Shown piece after piece: positions 24,738-33,462 of a stretch of 64,000 nt of DNA; the first letter of the stretch is position 1, and every line of letters begins with the position of its first letter. The notes under the pieces are model-generated. The model was not told where the DNA came from, did not search any database, and was given only the letters and a program-made list of their open reading frames with translations. This stretch comes from Nonomuraea glycinis (GTDB lineage: Bacteria; Actinomycetota; Actinomycetes; Streptosporangiales; Streptosporangiaceae), in assembly GCF_014646515.1 (NCBI RefSeq), contig NZ_BMNK01000025.1, positions 38,741 through 102,740 of the forward strand, given 5' to 3'. A program made the translations under genes and the position numbers.

Positions 24738-27700
24738 ATGAGCACGGGCGGTGGCGGAAACGGGCGCGTCTGGCCTCGGCAGGCCGTGGCGGTGGTCGGC
24801 GTAGGGTGCAGGCTTCCTGGCGGCATCGAAGACCTCGACGGCCTGTGGCAGGCCCTGCTGCGCGGCGACGACCTGGTCGGCACGGTGCCCCAGGACCGGT
24901 TCGAGGCGGAGCTGCACGTCGACGAGACCATCCCGAGGCCGGAAAGGAGTTACACCCGGGCAGGCGGCTTCCTGCGTGACGTCGCCGGCTTCGACGCCGC
25001 CTACTTCGGGATCTCCCCCAAGGAGGCCGCCTCGATGGACCCGCAGCAGCGGCTGCTGCTGGAGATGGCCGCCGAGGCGTTCGACGACGCGGGCATCGAC
25101 CCGGGGCGCCTGGCCGGCAGCGACACGGCGGTGTTCGTCGGCATCTCCGACCCGTCCTACGGGGTGCTCCAGGCGCTGGAACGCGGCTCCATGGGCCCCT
25201 ACAGCATGTCCGGGATGGCGCTGTCGATCGCCGCCAACCGGCTGTCGCACGTCTTCGACCTGCGCGGGCCGAGCATGAGCATCGACACCGCCTGCTCCTC
25301 CTCGCTGCAGGCGGTCGAGCGGGCCTGCCGTTCGCTCGCCGAGGGCTCCAGCCGGGTGGCCGTGGCCGGTGGCGTCAACGTGCTGCTCAGCCCCATGGGC
25401 TTCGTCGGTTTCAGCCAGGCGTCGATGCTGTCGCCGACCGGGCGGTGCCGCGCCTTCTCCGCCGACGCCGACGGGTTCGTCCGCGCCGAGGGCGGGGGCG
25501 TGATCGTGCTGAAGCAACTGGCCGACGCGCTCGCCGACGGCGACCGGGTGCACGCGGTGATCGTGGGCGCCGCCGCCAACAACGACGGCCACACCGTCGG
25601 GCTGGCCCTGCCCAACACCGACGCGCAGGAGGCGCTGCTGCGGCAGGTGTACCGCGAGGCCGGCATCGGGCCCGACGAGGTGGTGTACGTGGAAGCGCAC
25701 GGCACCGGCACCCAGGCGGGCGATCCGGCCGAATGCCGGGCGCTGGGCCGCGCGCTCGGCACCGGCCGCTCGATCGGCGCGCTGCCGATCGGCTCGGTCA
25801 AGACGAACGTGGGGCATCTGGAGCCGGCCTCCGGCATGCCAGGGCTGTTCAAGGCGCTGCTGGTGCTCCGGCACCGGACGATCCCGGCGTCGTTGCACGC
25901 GGCCTCGCTCAACCCCGCCATCGACTTCGACGGCCTCGGGCTGAGCGTCGTCACCCGGCCGCGACCGCTGCCGGAGACGGGTGGGCGGGCGGTGGTGGGG
26001 GTGAACTCCTTCGGCTTCGGCGGCGCGAACGTCCACATAGCCCTGGCCGCCCCGCCCGGGTCAGCGGTCTCCGGGGCCGGTGACGAGGAGGTCGAGCGGG
26101 TCGCCGCGCACCCGGCCGTCCAGGAAGCCGTCCAAGAGGGCGTCCAGGAGGCCGAATCCGGTGGGCCGCTCCCCTTCGTGGTGTCGGCGCGCAGCGCGGG
26201 AGCGCTCGCCGAGGCGGTCGAACGGACCGCCGGGCACCTGGCATCGATCGCCGAGCGGGACTTCTACGACGCCGCCTACACCGCGACCCGCCGGCGCGCC
26301 CTCCACCGGCATCGCGCCGTGGTGCTCGCCGGCTCCGCGGCCGAGGCGGCCCGCGCCCTGTCCCACCTCGGCGCCGTCACCCCGGACGCCGAGCCCACCC
26401 CCGAGCCCCTCGATGTGCCCAAGGTGGTGGTCGGGGAGGTGGTGGAACTGGGGCGGGTGGCCCTGGTGTTCTGCGGCAACGGGTCGCAGTGGGCTGGGAT
26501 GGGGGCGGATCTGCTGGCCGACGCGACGTTCCGGGCGGCCGTCGAAGCGGTGGACGCCGAGCTGACACCCCGCCTGGGCTGGTCCGTTCTGGAAGAGCTG
26601 ATGGTGCCGGCGGAGCGGTGGCGGCTGTCGGCGACCGAGATCGCGCAGCCCCTGCTGTTCGCCGTACAGGTCGGGCTGGTGGAGATGCTCCTGGCGGCGG
26701 GCGTGCGGCCAGGGGCGGTGCTGGGGCACAGCGTGGGTGAGGTGGCCGCCGCGTACGCCTGCGGGGCGCTGTCGCTCGGTCAGGCGGCGCGGGTGGTCGC
26801 CGAGCGCGGTCTGGCGCAGGCCACGACGCGCGGGCAGGGCCGGATGGCCGCGGTCGGGCTGTCGGAGACGGCGGCCAGGCAGCTCCTGGCCGACTATCCG
26901 CAGGTGGAGGTCGCCGCGGTGAACTCCGACCGGGACGTCACCGTCGCCGGGCCGCAGGAGACGCTGAAGCAGCTGGGCGAGGACCTGGCCGGGCGGGCCG
27001 TGTTCTTCCGCGAACTGGACGTGGACTACCCCTTCCACAGCGCCGTCATGGACCCCCTGCGCGAGCCCCTGTGCGCGGCGCTGGCGGACCTGCGTCCGGC
27101 GCGGGCGCGGATCCCCATGGTGTCGACCGTGACAGGGGAAGTGCTGGAGGGCGAGGAACTGGACACGGCGTACTGGTGGCAGAACCTGCGCCGGCCGGTG
27201 CGGTTCGCGGCGGCGCTGCAGCGGGTGCTCGCCGACGGGTGCGATGTGCTGGTGGAGGTGGGCCCGCATCCGGTGCTGCAGACGTACCTACGCCGTGTCT
27301 CGGGCGCGGCCCGCGTCCGCACGGCGGTCGTCCCCACCCTGCGGCGCGCGGAGCAGCCGCGCACGGCGGTCGTGTCCGTGCCTGGGCGCGTGGAGCCTGG
27401 TGCGGTCCAGTCGCGCACGCCTGGGCGCGTGGAGCCCGGTGTGGCTCAGGTGCGTGCGGCGGTGGCTCGGCTTGTCGCGGTGGGGGTGGAGATCGACTGG
27501 GCGCGCTACTTTCCGCGGCGGGGCGTGGTGCGGGAGCTGCCGGCCTATCCGTGGCAGCGGCAGCGGCACTGGGCGGGTGGCCCGCTGTCCTGGGAGCACG
27601 TGATCGGTGACCCGGTGATCCAGCACCCGCTGCTGGGCCGGCGGCTGCCGACGCTCGAACCCTCCTGGCACGGGGAGATCGACCAGGCGCGGGTGCCCTG

Positions 27701-30700
27701 GGTCACCGACCACCGGGCGGGCGGGGCCGCGGTGATGCCCGCGACCGGGTACGTGGAGATGGCCCTGGCCGCCGGCCGGCTGGCGTCGCCGGAGGCCGGA
27801 CCGGCGGTGGAGGTGGACCGGATCGGGATCAGCCGTGCGCTGGTGGTGCCGGGGCCGAGCGCGGAGACGGTGTTCGTACAGACGTCGCTGTCGGAGACGG
27901 GCACGATCACGGTGGCCAGCGTGTCGCCGCGAGGGCAGGGCGCGCGGGAGCATTTCCGGGCCCGGGTGCGGCCGCTGCTGCGCCAGGCTCCGCCGCCGCT
28001 GGACGTGGCCGGGCTGAGGGCCCGCGTCAGCGATCCGGTGGACGTGCCCGGCTACTACGCGCGGGCGGCCGAGGGGCGCATGGTGTGGGGCCCGAGGTTC
28101 CGGGTGTTGACGGAGCTGTGGGCGGGCCAGGGTGAGGTGCTGGGCGCGTACGCGTGCCCGGATCAGCGGGACGAGCGTTACCAGGCGCATCCGGTGGTCC
28201 TGGACAGCGCGCTGCAGGCGGGGGTGCTGTGGCTGGTGGACGCGCTGCGCTCGGGGACCGGGTACATGCCGGCGGCGATCGGGGCGGTCCGGCTGTGGGG
28301 CAGGCCCGATCCGGAGGGATTCGTACATGTTCGTGAGCGTTCCAGCCAGGCTGAGGAAGTGTGCTGGGACATCACGGTGGCCGGCGTGGACGGCCGGGTG
28401 GCGGCCGAGATGGAGGGCGTCAGGCTGCGCCGGATGCCCGGCGTCCACGCCACCCAGGTCAGCCGCTACCACGTGGAGCTGCGAGCCGCGCCCCGGCCCG
28501 GCGAACCAGCCGGCGCCTGGCCGGCGCCCAGCCCCGAGCGGCTCCTCGCCGGCGCGTCCGACCGGCTCGCCGACGTGCGGGCGCGCTGGCGGGAGCTCGG
28601 CCATCCCGCGTACGCGGCCCGGCTGGAAGAGACCTTCGCCCGTACGCTGCACGCCGCGCTGGCGGAGTTGACCGGCGACGTCACGCCCGATCTCACCGTC
28701 GACACCCTGCTGGCCACCGGCCAGGAGTCGCACCACCGGCGGATGCTCCGGGCGTCCCTCCCCCTGCTGGAACGGCACGGCCTCCTGCAACGCCTGGACG
28801 AGCAGCACGTACGACTGACCCCACCGACCCGGCCGGACGAGGGACACGGCGAGGCGCAAGAGCGGGCGTACGGTGAGTTGGTTCGTGGGGGGACTTCGTT
28901 CGTGGCGCAGACCGCGCTGGCGGTGCGGGGTGGGCTGCATCTGCGCGAGTTGCTGCGCGGGGAGCGGTCCGCGGCCGATGTGCTCGGGGCCGGGGGCGGC
29001 GCGGAGCTGCTGGAGCAGTTCCACGACATCGGGCCGGTCAGCCTGTTCGGTAACCGGATCGCGCGGGCGATCGTGGAGCAGGTCGTCCGGGCGTGGCCCG
29101 CCGACCGGCCGCTGCGGATCCTGGAGGTCGGCGCGGGAACGGGTGGCACCACCGCCGCGCTGCTGCCGGTCCTGCCCGCCGACCGCACCCGATACACGGT
29201 GACCGACGCCGCCGAACCGGCGCTGGCCCGGCTGCGGCAGCGCCTGGCCGGGGTGGACTTCGTCGACTACGCCCTGCTCGACCTGGACGACGGCATCGGG
29301 GAGCAGGGCGGGTACGACCTGGTGGTGGCGGCCGGCTGCCTGCATCTGGCCCGCGACCTGACCGCCGCCCTGCGCGGGCTCGCCGCGCTCCTCGCGCCCG
29401 GTGGCAAACTGCTTGTCGCCGAGCCGCACCGGGTGGAGCCGCTGCTGCCGCTCCTGGGGCTGATGCCCGACTTCTGGGACTTCGACGACCTCACGGTACG
29501 CCCGGACTCACCGCTGCTGTCCCGGGAGAGGTGGCCGGAGCTGCTGTCCGCGGTCGGCTACACCGACATCGTCCAGGCGGGCCCCGAGGACGACCCCGCC
29601 TTCTCGGTGATGCTGGCCACGGCCCCTGACAGCGCGCTCCTCGACCTCGGCTCGACGCGAGCCGAGCAGGTGCTGCCGACCGCCGCGATCCCCCGGCCGC
29701 TGCTGCCGGATGTCGCGGCCGGTGAGGTGTGGATCGTCGCCGACGAGGACGATCGGGACTGCCTCGCCGCCACCCTGGGGTCGGTGCTGGAACGGCGCGG
29801 CGCCCACGTGCGCCTGTCGCCGCTCGGCGACGATCCCACCGGCTGGGCCGCCATGGTGCCCGCCTCCGCCCGAGCCGTGACGTTCGCGCTCGTCCTGGGT
29901 GACGCGGCCGAAGGCGAGGAGGCCGAGGGGGTCGTCGAGCAGATCACCCGGCGGGCCGCGGCGCTGCGCGCCATCACGCTGGCCTGCGAGGAGCTTCCCC
30001 AGGACCTGCGGGTCGCGCTGTGGCTGGTGAGCCGTCCGTGCGGGGCGCTGCCCGAGCCGGGGACGGCCGGCGTGCCCGTCCACCCGCAGGACGCCGCCAC
30101 CTGGGGGACGACGCGCACGCTGGGCAACGAGCAGCCCCGCCTCGACATCCGGCGCGTGTGCCTGCACCGCACCGGTGACGCCGCGCACGACGCGACCCGG
30201 CTGGCCGCCGAGCTGCTGTCGCCGGGTGAGGAGGACGAAATCCTCCTCACCCGGCAGGGACGCTTCACACCACGCCTGGTCAAGACGGACGAGCACACGG
30301 TCCCCGCAGAGGCGGACACCGCCTACCGGCTCACCGTGCGCGACCCCGGCCTGTCGTACGGCCTGGCCTGGGAGCGGACGGAGCCGCCCACGCCGGGGCC
30401 GGGCCAGGCGCTGGTCGAGGTGCGGGCGATCGGGCTGAACTACCGCGACGTGATGCGCGCAGTCAACCTGCTGCCGTCCGAGGCCGTCGAAGCCGTCTTC
30501 GGCGGTCACGAGCTGGGGCTGGAGTGCGCCGGGACCGTCACCGCCATCGGGCCGGGCGTCACCGCGTTCCGGCCCGGCGACCGGGTGGCGGCGGCCGGGC
30601 CTGTCGGGTTCGGCAGCCACGCGCTGATCGAGGAGTGGGTGACCATGCCCGTCCCCGACGGCGTCACCTTCGAACAGGCCGCCACCCTGCCCATGGCGTT

Positions 30701-32432
30701 CGCCACCGTGTTCCACTCCCTGCACCACTGCGCGCGGATCAAGGCGGGCGAGACCGTCCTGGTGCACGGCGGCGCGGGCGGTGTCGGCCTGGCCGCGCTG
30801 GAGTACGCGCGGTTCGCCGGCGCCCAGGTGATCGCCACAGCCGGCACCCCCGCGAAACGCGACCTGCTGCGCGCCCTCGGGGCCGCCCACGTGCTGGACT
30901 CACGCAGCCTCCGCTTCGCCGAGCAGATCAGGGACCTGACCGGGGGGCAGGGCGTGGACATCGTGCTCAACTCGCTGGCCGGCGAGGCCATCACCCGCAG
31001 CCTGGAATGCCTGCGGCACGGCGGCCGGTTCATCGAGCTGGGCAAACGCGACATCTATGAGAGCAGACACCTGCCGCTGCGCCCCTTCGGCGACAACATC
31101 GCGTTCTTCGGCGTGGACATCGGCACCCTGATGTGGAAGAACCCGGCCCAGATCGCCGAGCAGGCACAGCCCCTCGCCCAGGCCGTGGCTCACCTCCCCG
31201 TCCTGCCGCACACGGCCTACCCGGCCGAGCGGGTCGCCGACGCCTTCGCGCTGATGCGGCACTCCCGGCACGTCGGCAAGGTCGTCGTCTCACTCGACCC
31301 CCGCGACGAGCCGGTCATGGTACGGACCCGCCCCGCCCGGCCGCACCCGAGCCCCGACGGCACGTACCTGGTCACCGGTGGCCTGACGGGGTTCGGCGCG
31401 GCCACGGCCCGCCATCTGGCCCGCGCCGGGGTCCGGCGGCTGGCGCTGGTCGGCCGCCGGGGCGCCGGCACGCCCGAGGCCCCCGCGCTGCTGGAGGAGC
31501 TCAAGGCGCTGGGCGCGGAGGCGCGGGCGTACGCCGCCGACGTCGCCGACCGCGACGCCATGCGCGCGATCCTGCGCGAGCTCGGCGAGAGCGGCCACCC
31601 GGTGCGCGGCGTCGTGCACGCCGCCATGCACCTCGACGACGCCGCGCTGGTCGACCTGTCCGACGACCGGATCCGGGCGGTCCTGCGCCCCAAGGTGGCC
31701 GGCGCGCTGGTCCTGGACGAGCTCACCAGGGACCTGCCTCTGGAGGCGTTCGTGCTGTACTCGTCGCTGACCACGATCGGCAACATCAGCCAGTCGCCGT
31801 ACGTGTCCGCGAACCTGTTCCTGGAGGCGCTGACCCGCAGGCGGCGGGCGCAGGGCCGGCCCGCGCTCGCGGTCGGCCTCGGCGCGCTCGCCGAGACCGG
31901 GGTCCTGGCGGGCAGCACGCAGGCCCAGGCGCTGGCCCGGCTCGGCATCGAGTCGATGGCCCCCGGCCGGGCGCTGGCCGCCGTGGACGACCTGCTCGGC
32001 GAGCGGGCCGACGTGGCGATGGTGGGCCGCTGCGACTGGGCCCGGCTCCGGCGGATGCTTCCCGGCCTGCGCCGGCCGTGGCTGTCGGCGGTGCTCCCGC
32101 CGGGCGCGGACCAGAGCCTCGGCACCACCGACCTGCTGCCGATGCTGGCGGCGATGACCGGCGAGGAGGCGCACGCGTACATCGTCGGGCAGATCACCGC
32201 GCTGCTGTCCACCGTCCTGCTCATCCCCGCCGACGAGCTCGCCCCCGACCGGCGCCTCGACGAGTACGGCCTGGACTCGCTGATGGCCACCGAGCTGCTG
32301 CTGTCCATGCGGCACCAGTTCAACGTGGACATCCCGCCCATGGAGCTGATCCGTGGCGCCGGGACGGTCGCCGACATCGCCTCGACGGTGCTCCTCCACC
32401 TCGGGCTGCAGACCGCGCACCAGGCCTCCTAA
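24738..32432 (+). CDS. Highly reducing type I PKS: KS-AT-DH-cMT-psiKR-ER-KR-ACP
   Basis: 2564 aa, one complete module. KS about 16-440 with Cys186 (DTACSSS), His321 (EAHGTGT) and His360 (KTNVGH). AT about 575-850 with Ser665 (GHSVGE) and YPFHS at 764-768. DH about 960-1235 with His992 in HRAGGAAVMP and Asp1156. C-methyltransferase about 1290-1620 with LEVGAGTGG at 1462. A structural psiKR lies at about 1650-1870. ER is about 1875-2190 (HGGAGGVG at 2010). KR is about 2205-2430 with Tyr2355 and an LDD motif of B-type KRs. ACP Ser2514 is in GLDSLMATEL. This is the order of fungal iterative HR-PKSs. No thioesterase or reductase release domain exists, so the chain should leave via the OleA-like enzyme encoded 10 bp downstream. 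The ATG at 24738 follows AGAAGGG; 24702 is an alternative. Confidence 0.94.
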   Translation: MSTGGGGNGRVWPRQAVAVVGVGCRLPGGIEDLDGLWQALLRGDDLVGTVPQDRFEAELHVDETIPRPERSYTRAGGFLRDVAGFDAAYFGISPKEAASMDPQQRLLLEMAAEAFDDAGIDPGRLAGSDTAVFVGISDPSYGVLQALERGSMGPYSMSGMALSIAANRLSHVFDLRGPSMSIDTACSSSLQAVERACRSLAEGSSRVAVAGGVNVLLSPMGFVGFSQASMLSPTGRCRAFSADADGFVRAEGGGVIVLKQLADALADGDRVHAVIVGAAANNDGHTVGLALPNTDAQEALLRQVYREAGIGPDEVVYVEAHGTGTQAGDPAECRALGRALGTGRSIGALPIGSVKTNVGHLEPASGMPGLFKALLVLRHRTIPASLHAASLNPAIDFDGLGLSVVTRPRPLPETGGRAVVGVNSFGFGGANVHIALAAPPGSAVSGAGDEEVERVAAHPAVQEAVQEGVQEAESGGPLPFVVSARSAGALAEAVERTAGHLASIAERDFYDAAYTATRRRALHRHRAVVLAGSAAEAARALSHLGAVTPDAEPTPEPLDVPKVVVGEVVELGRVALVFCGNGSQWAGMGADLLADATFRAAVEAVDAELTPRLGWSVLEELMVPAERWRLSATEIAQPLLFAVQVGLVEMLLAAGVRPGAVLGHSVGEVAAAYACGALSLGQAARVVAERGLAQATTRGQGRMAAVGLSETAARQLLADYPQVEVAAVNSDRDVTVAGPQETLKQLGEDLAGRAVFFRELDVDYPFHSAVMDPLREPLCAALADLRPARARIPMVSTVTGEVLEGEELDTAYWWQNLRRPVRFAAALQRVLADGCDVLVEVGPHPVLQTYLRRVSGAARVRTAVVPTLRRAEQPRTAVVSVPGRVEPGAVQSRTPGRVEPGVAQVRAAVARLVAVGVEIDWARYFPRRGVVRELPAYPWQRQRHWAGGPLSWEHVIGDPVIQHPLLGRRLPTLEPSWHGEIDQARVPWVTDHRAGGAAVMPATGYVEMALAAGRLASPEAGPAVEVDRIGISRALVVPGPSAETVFVQTSLSETGTITVASVSPRGQGAREHFRARVRPLLRQAPPPLDVAGLRARVSDPVDVPGYYARAAEGRMVWGPRFRVLTELWAGQGEVLGAYACPDQRDERYQAHPVVLDSALQAGVLWLVDALRSGTGYMPAAIGAVRLWGRPDPEGFVHVRERSSQAEEVCWDITVAGVDGRVAAEMEGVRLRRMPGVHATQVSRYHVELRAAPRPGEPAGAWPAPSPERLLAGASDRLADVRARWRELGHPAYAARLEETFARTLHAALAELTGDVTPDLTVDTLLATGQESHHRRMLRASLPLLERHGLLQRLDEQHVRLTPPTRPDEGHGEAQERAYGELVRGGTSFVAQTALAVRGGLHLRELLRGERSAADVLGAGGGAELLEQFHDIGPVSLFGNRIARAIVEQVVRAWPADRPLRILEVGAGTGGTTAALLPVLPADRTRYTVTDAAEPALARLRQRLAGVDFVDYALLDLDDGIGEQGGYDLVVAAGCLHLARDLTAALRGLAALLAPGGKLLVAEPHRVEPLLPLLGLMPDFWDFDDLTVRPDSPLLSRERWPELLSAVGYTDIVQAGPEDDPAFSVMLATAPDSALLDLGSTRAEQVLPTAAIPRPLLPDVAAGEVWIVADEDDRDCLAATLGSVLERRGAHVRLSPLGDDPTGWAAMVPASARAVTFALVLGDAAEGEEAEGVVEQITRRAAALRAITLACEELPQDLRVALWLVSRPCGALPEPGTAGVPVHPQDAATWGTTRTLGNEQPRLDIRRVCLHRTGDAAHDATRLAAELLSPGEEDEILLTRQGRFTPRLVKTDEHTVPAEADTAYRLTVRDPGLSYGLAWERTEPPTPGPGQALVEVRAIGLNYRDVMRAVNLLPSEAVEAVFGGHELGLECAGTVTAIGPGVTAFRPGDRVAAAGPVGFGSHALIEEWVTMPVPDGVTFEQAATLPMAFATVFHSLHHCARIKAGETVLVHGGAGGVGLAALEYARFAGAQVIATAGTPAKRDLLRALGAAHVLDSRSLRFAEQIRDLTGGQGVDIVLNSLAGEAITRSLECLRHGGRFIELGKRDIYESRHLPLRPFGDNIAFFGVDIGTLMWKNPAQIAEQAQPLAQAVAHLPVLPHTAYPAERVADAFALMRHSRHVGKVVVSLDPRDEPVMVRTRPARPHPSPDGTYLVTGGLTGFGAATARHLARAGVRRLALVGRRGAGTPEAPALLEELKALGAEARAYAADVADRDAMRAILRELGESGHPVRGVVHAAMHLDDAALVDLSDDRIRAVLRPKVAGALVLDELTRDLPLEAFVLYSSLTTIGNISQSPYVSANLFLEALTRRRRAQGRPALAVGLGALAETGVLAGSTQAQALARLGIESMAPGRALAAVDDLLGERADVAMVGRCDWARLRRMLPGLRRPWLSAVLPPGADQSLGTTDLLPMLAAMTGEEAHAYIVGQITALLSTVLLIPADELAPDRRLDEYGLDSLMATELLLSMRHQFNVDIPPMELIRGAGTVADIASTVLLHLGLQTAHQAS

Positions 32433-32442
32433 GGAGATCGCC

Positions 32443-33462
32443 ATGAGCACGATCCATACCCGGCTGGCCGGGGTGGCCGCCCATCTGCCCGAGACGACGA
32501 TGACCACGGCGGAGCTGGAGGACCGGCTCGCCGCGCGCAACCCCGGCCTGGAGCTGCCCAGGGGTGTCATCCACAACGGCAGCGGGGTGCGCCGCAGGCA
32601 CCTCGCCGCGCCGCACGAGAAGCCCTCGGACCTGGCCGTCCACGCCGCCCGCCGGCTGCTGGCCGAGCACGACCTGCGCGCGCACGATCTCGACCTGATC
32701 GTGTTCACCGGGGTGTCGGTCGACCTCATCGAGCCCGCCACCGCCCACATCGTGGCGGCGAAGCTCGGCGCGAGCTGCCCGGTGTTCGACGTGCGCAACG
32801 CCTGCAACAGTGTGCTGAACGCGATCGAGGTGGCCGAGGCGTTCATCGCCGCGGGCCGCTACCGGCGGATCCTGATCTGCTGCGGCGAACTGCCCTCCGC
32901 GTTCATGCCGTGGACGCTCCCCAGCGCGGAGGAGTTCTTCACCGTCGGCGCGGCGTACACGGTGTCCGACGCCGGGGCCGCGCTGCTGCTGGAGGCCGCG
33001 ACGACGCCGGGGGTGCTCGGTCACCGGTTCGCCGCCCACTCCCCCGGCTGGGACGCGGCGGTGGTGCCGCTGCTGAACATGACCAGCGATCCGGCGGCGG
33101 ACTGGCCGGCCCTCCGGCCGCTCACCGTGGACGGGTTCAAGCTGGCGCGCGGCATCGAGAGGACCGACCACGGCGTCTTCCTCAAGCCGCTCGGCGAGCT
33201 CGGCCTGACCTGGGACGATTTCGCGGCCATCTGCGTGCACCAGGCGTCGCTGCCCGCGCTGTGGAAGTTCTGCGACCACGTCGGGATCCCGCAGGGCAAG
33301 GTCGTCGTCACCATCGCCCGGCACGGCAACCTCGTCGCGGCCACGCTGCCCGTCCAGCTCGCCGAGGCGGTCGCGGCCGGGCGGGTGCGGCGTGGTGACC
33401 TGGTCGCGCTGGTGGGCCTGGCCAGCGGGTTCAGCGCCGGCATCGTCGTGGTGCGGTGGTGA
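32443..33462 (+). CDS. oleA: OleA-like thiolase-fold condensing enzyme (KAS III family)
   Basis: 339 aa. The KAS III/OleA triad is visible as Cys121 (RNACNSVLN), His266 (CVHQASLP) and Asn296 (RHGNLVAATLP). Glu97 in IEPATAH lies where OleA proteins carry the glutamate that, with the Cys, drives non-decarboxylative Claisen condensation. Predicted role: condense the PKS-bound acyl chain with a second acyl thioester to a 2-alkyl-3-oxo acid, thus also releasing the chain. AAGGAG precedes the ATG, 10 bp after the PKS stop. The alternative is a FabH-like starter or transfer enzyme, but the neighbouring oleC, oleD and oleB homologues favour OleA. Confidence 0.82.
   Translation: MSTIHTRLAGVAAHLPETTMTTAELEDRLAARNPGLELPRGVIHNGSGVRRRHLAAPHEKPSDLAVHAARRLLAEHDLRAHDLDLIVFTGVSVDLIEPATAHIVAAKLGASCPVFDVRNACNSVLNAIEVAEAFIAAGRYRRILICCGELPSAFMPWTLPSAEEFFTVGAAYTVSDAGAALLLEAATTPGVLGHRFAAHSPGWDAAVVPLLNMTSDPAADWPALRPLTVDGFKLARGIERTDHGVFLKPLGELGLTWDDFAAICVHQASLPALWKFCDHVGIPQGKVVVTIARHGNLVAATLPVQLAEAVAAGRVRRGDLVALVGLASGFSAGIVVVRW

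Noticed and set aside
32443..33462. Reading the KAS III gene as a housekeeping fabH
   Set aside because: Its place between a PKS lacking a release domain and oleC, oleD and oleB homologues, and the EPAT glutamate, favour an OleA role; no other fatty-acid genes are nearby.
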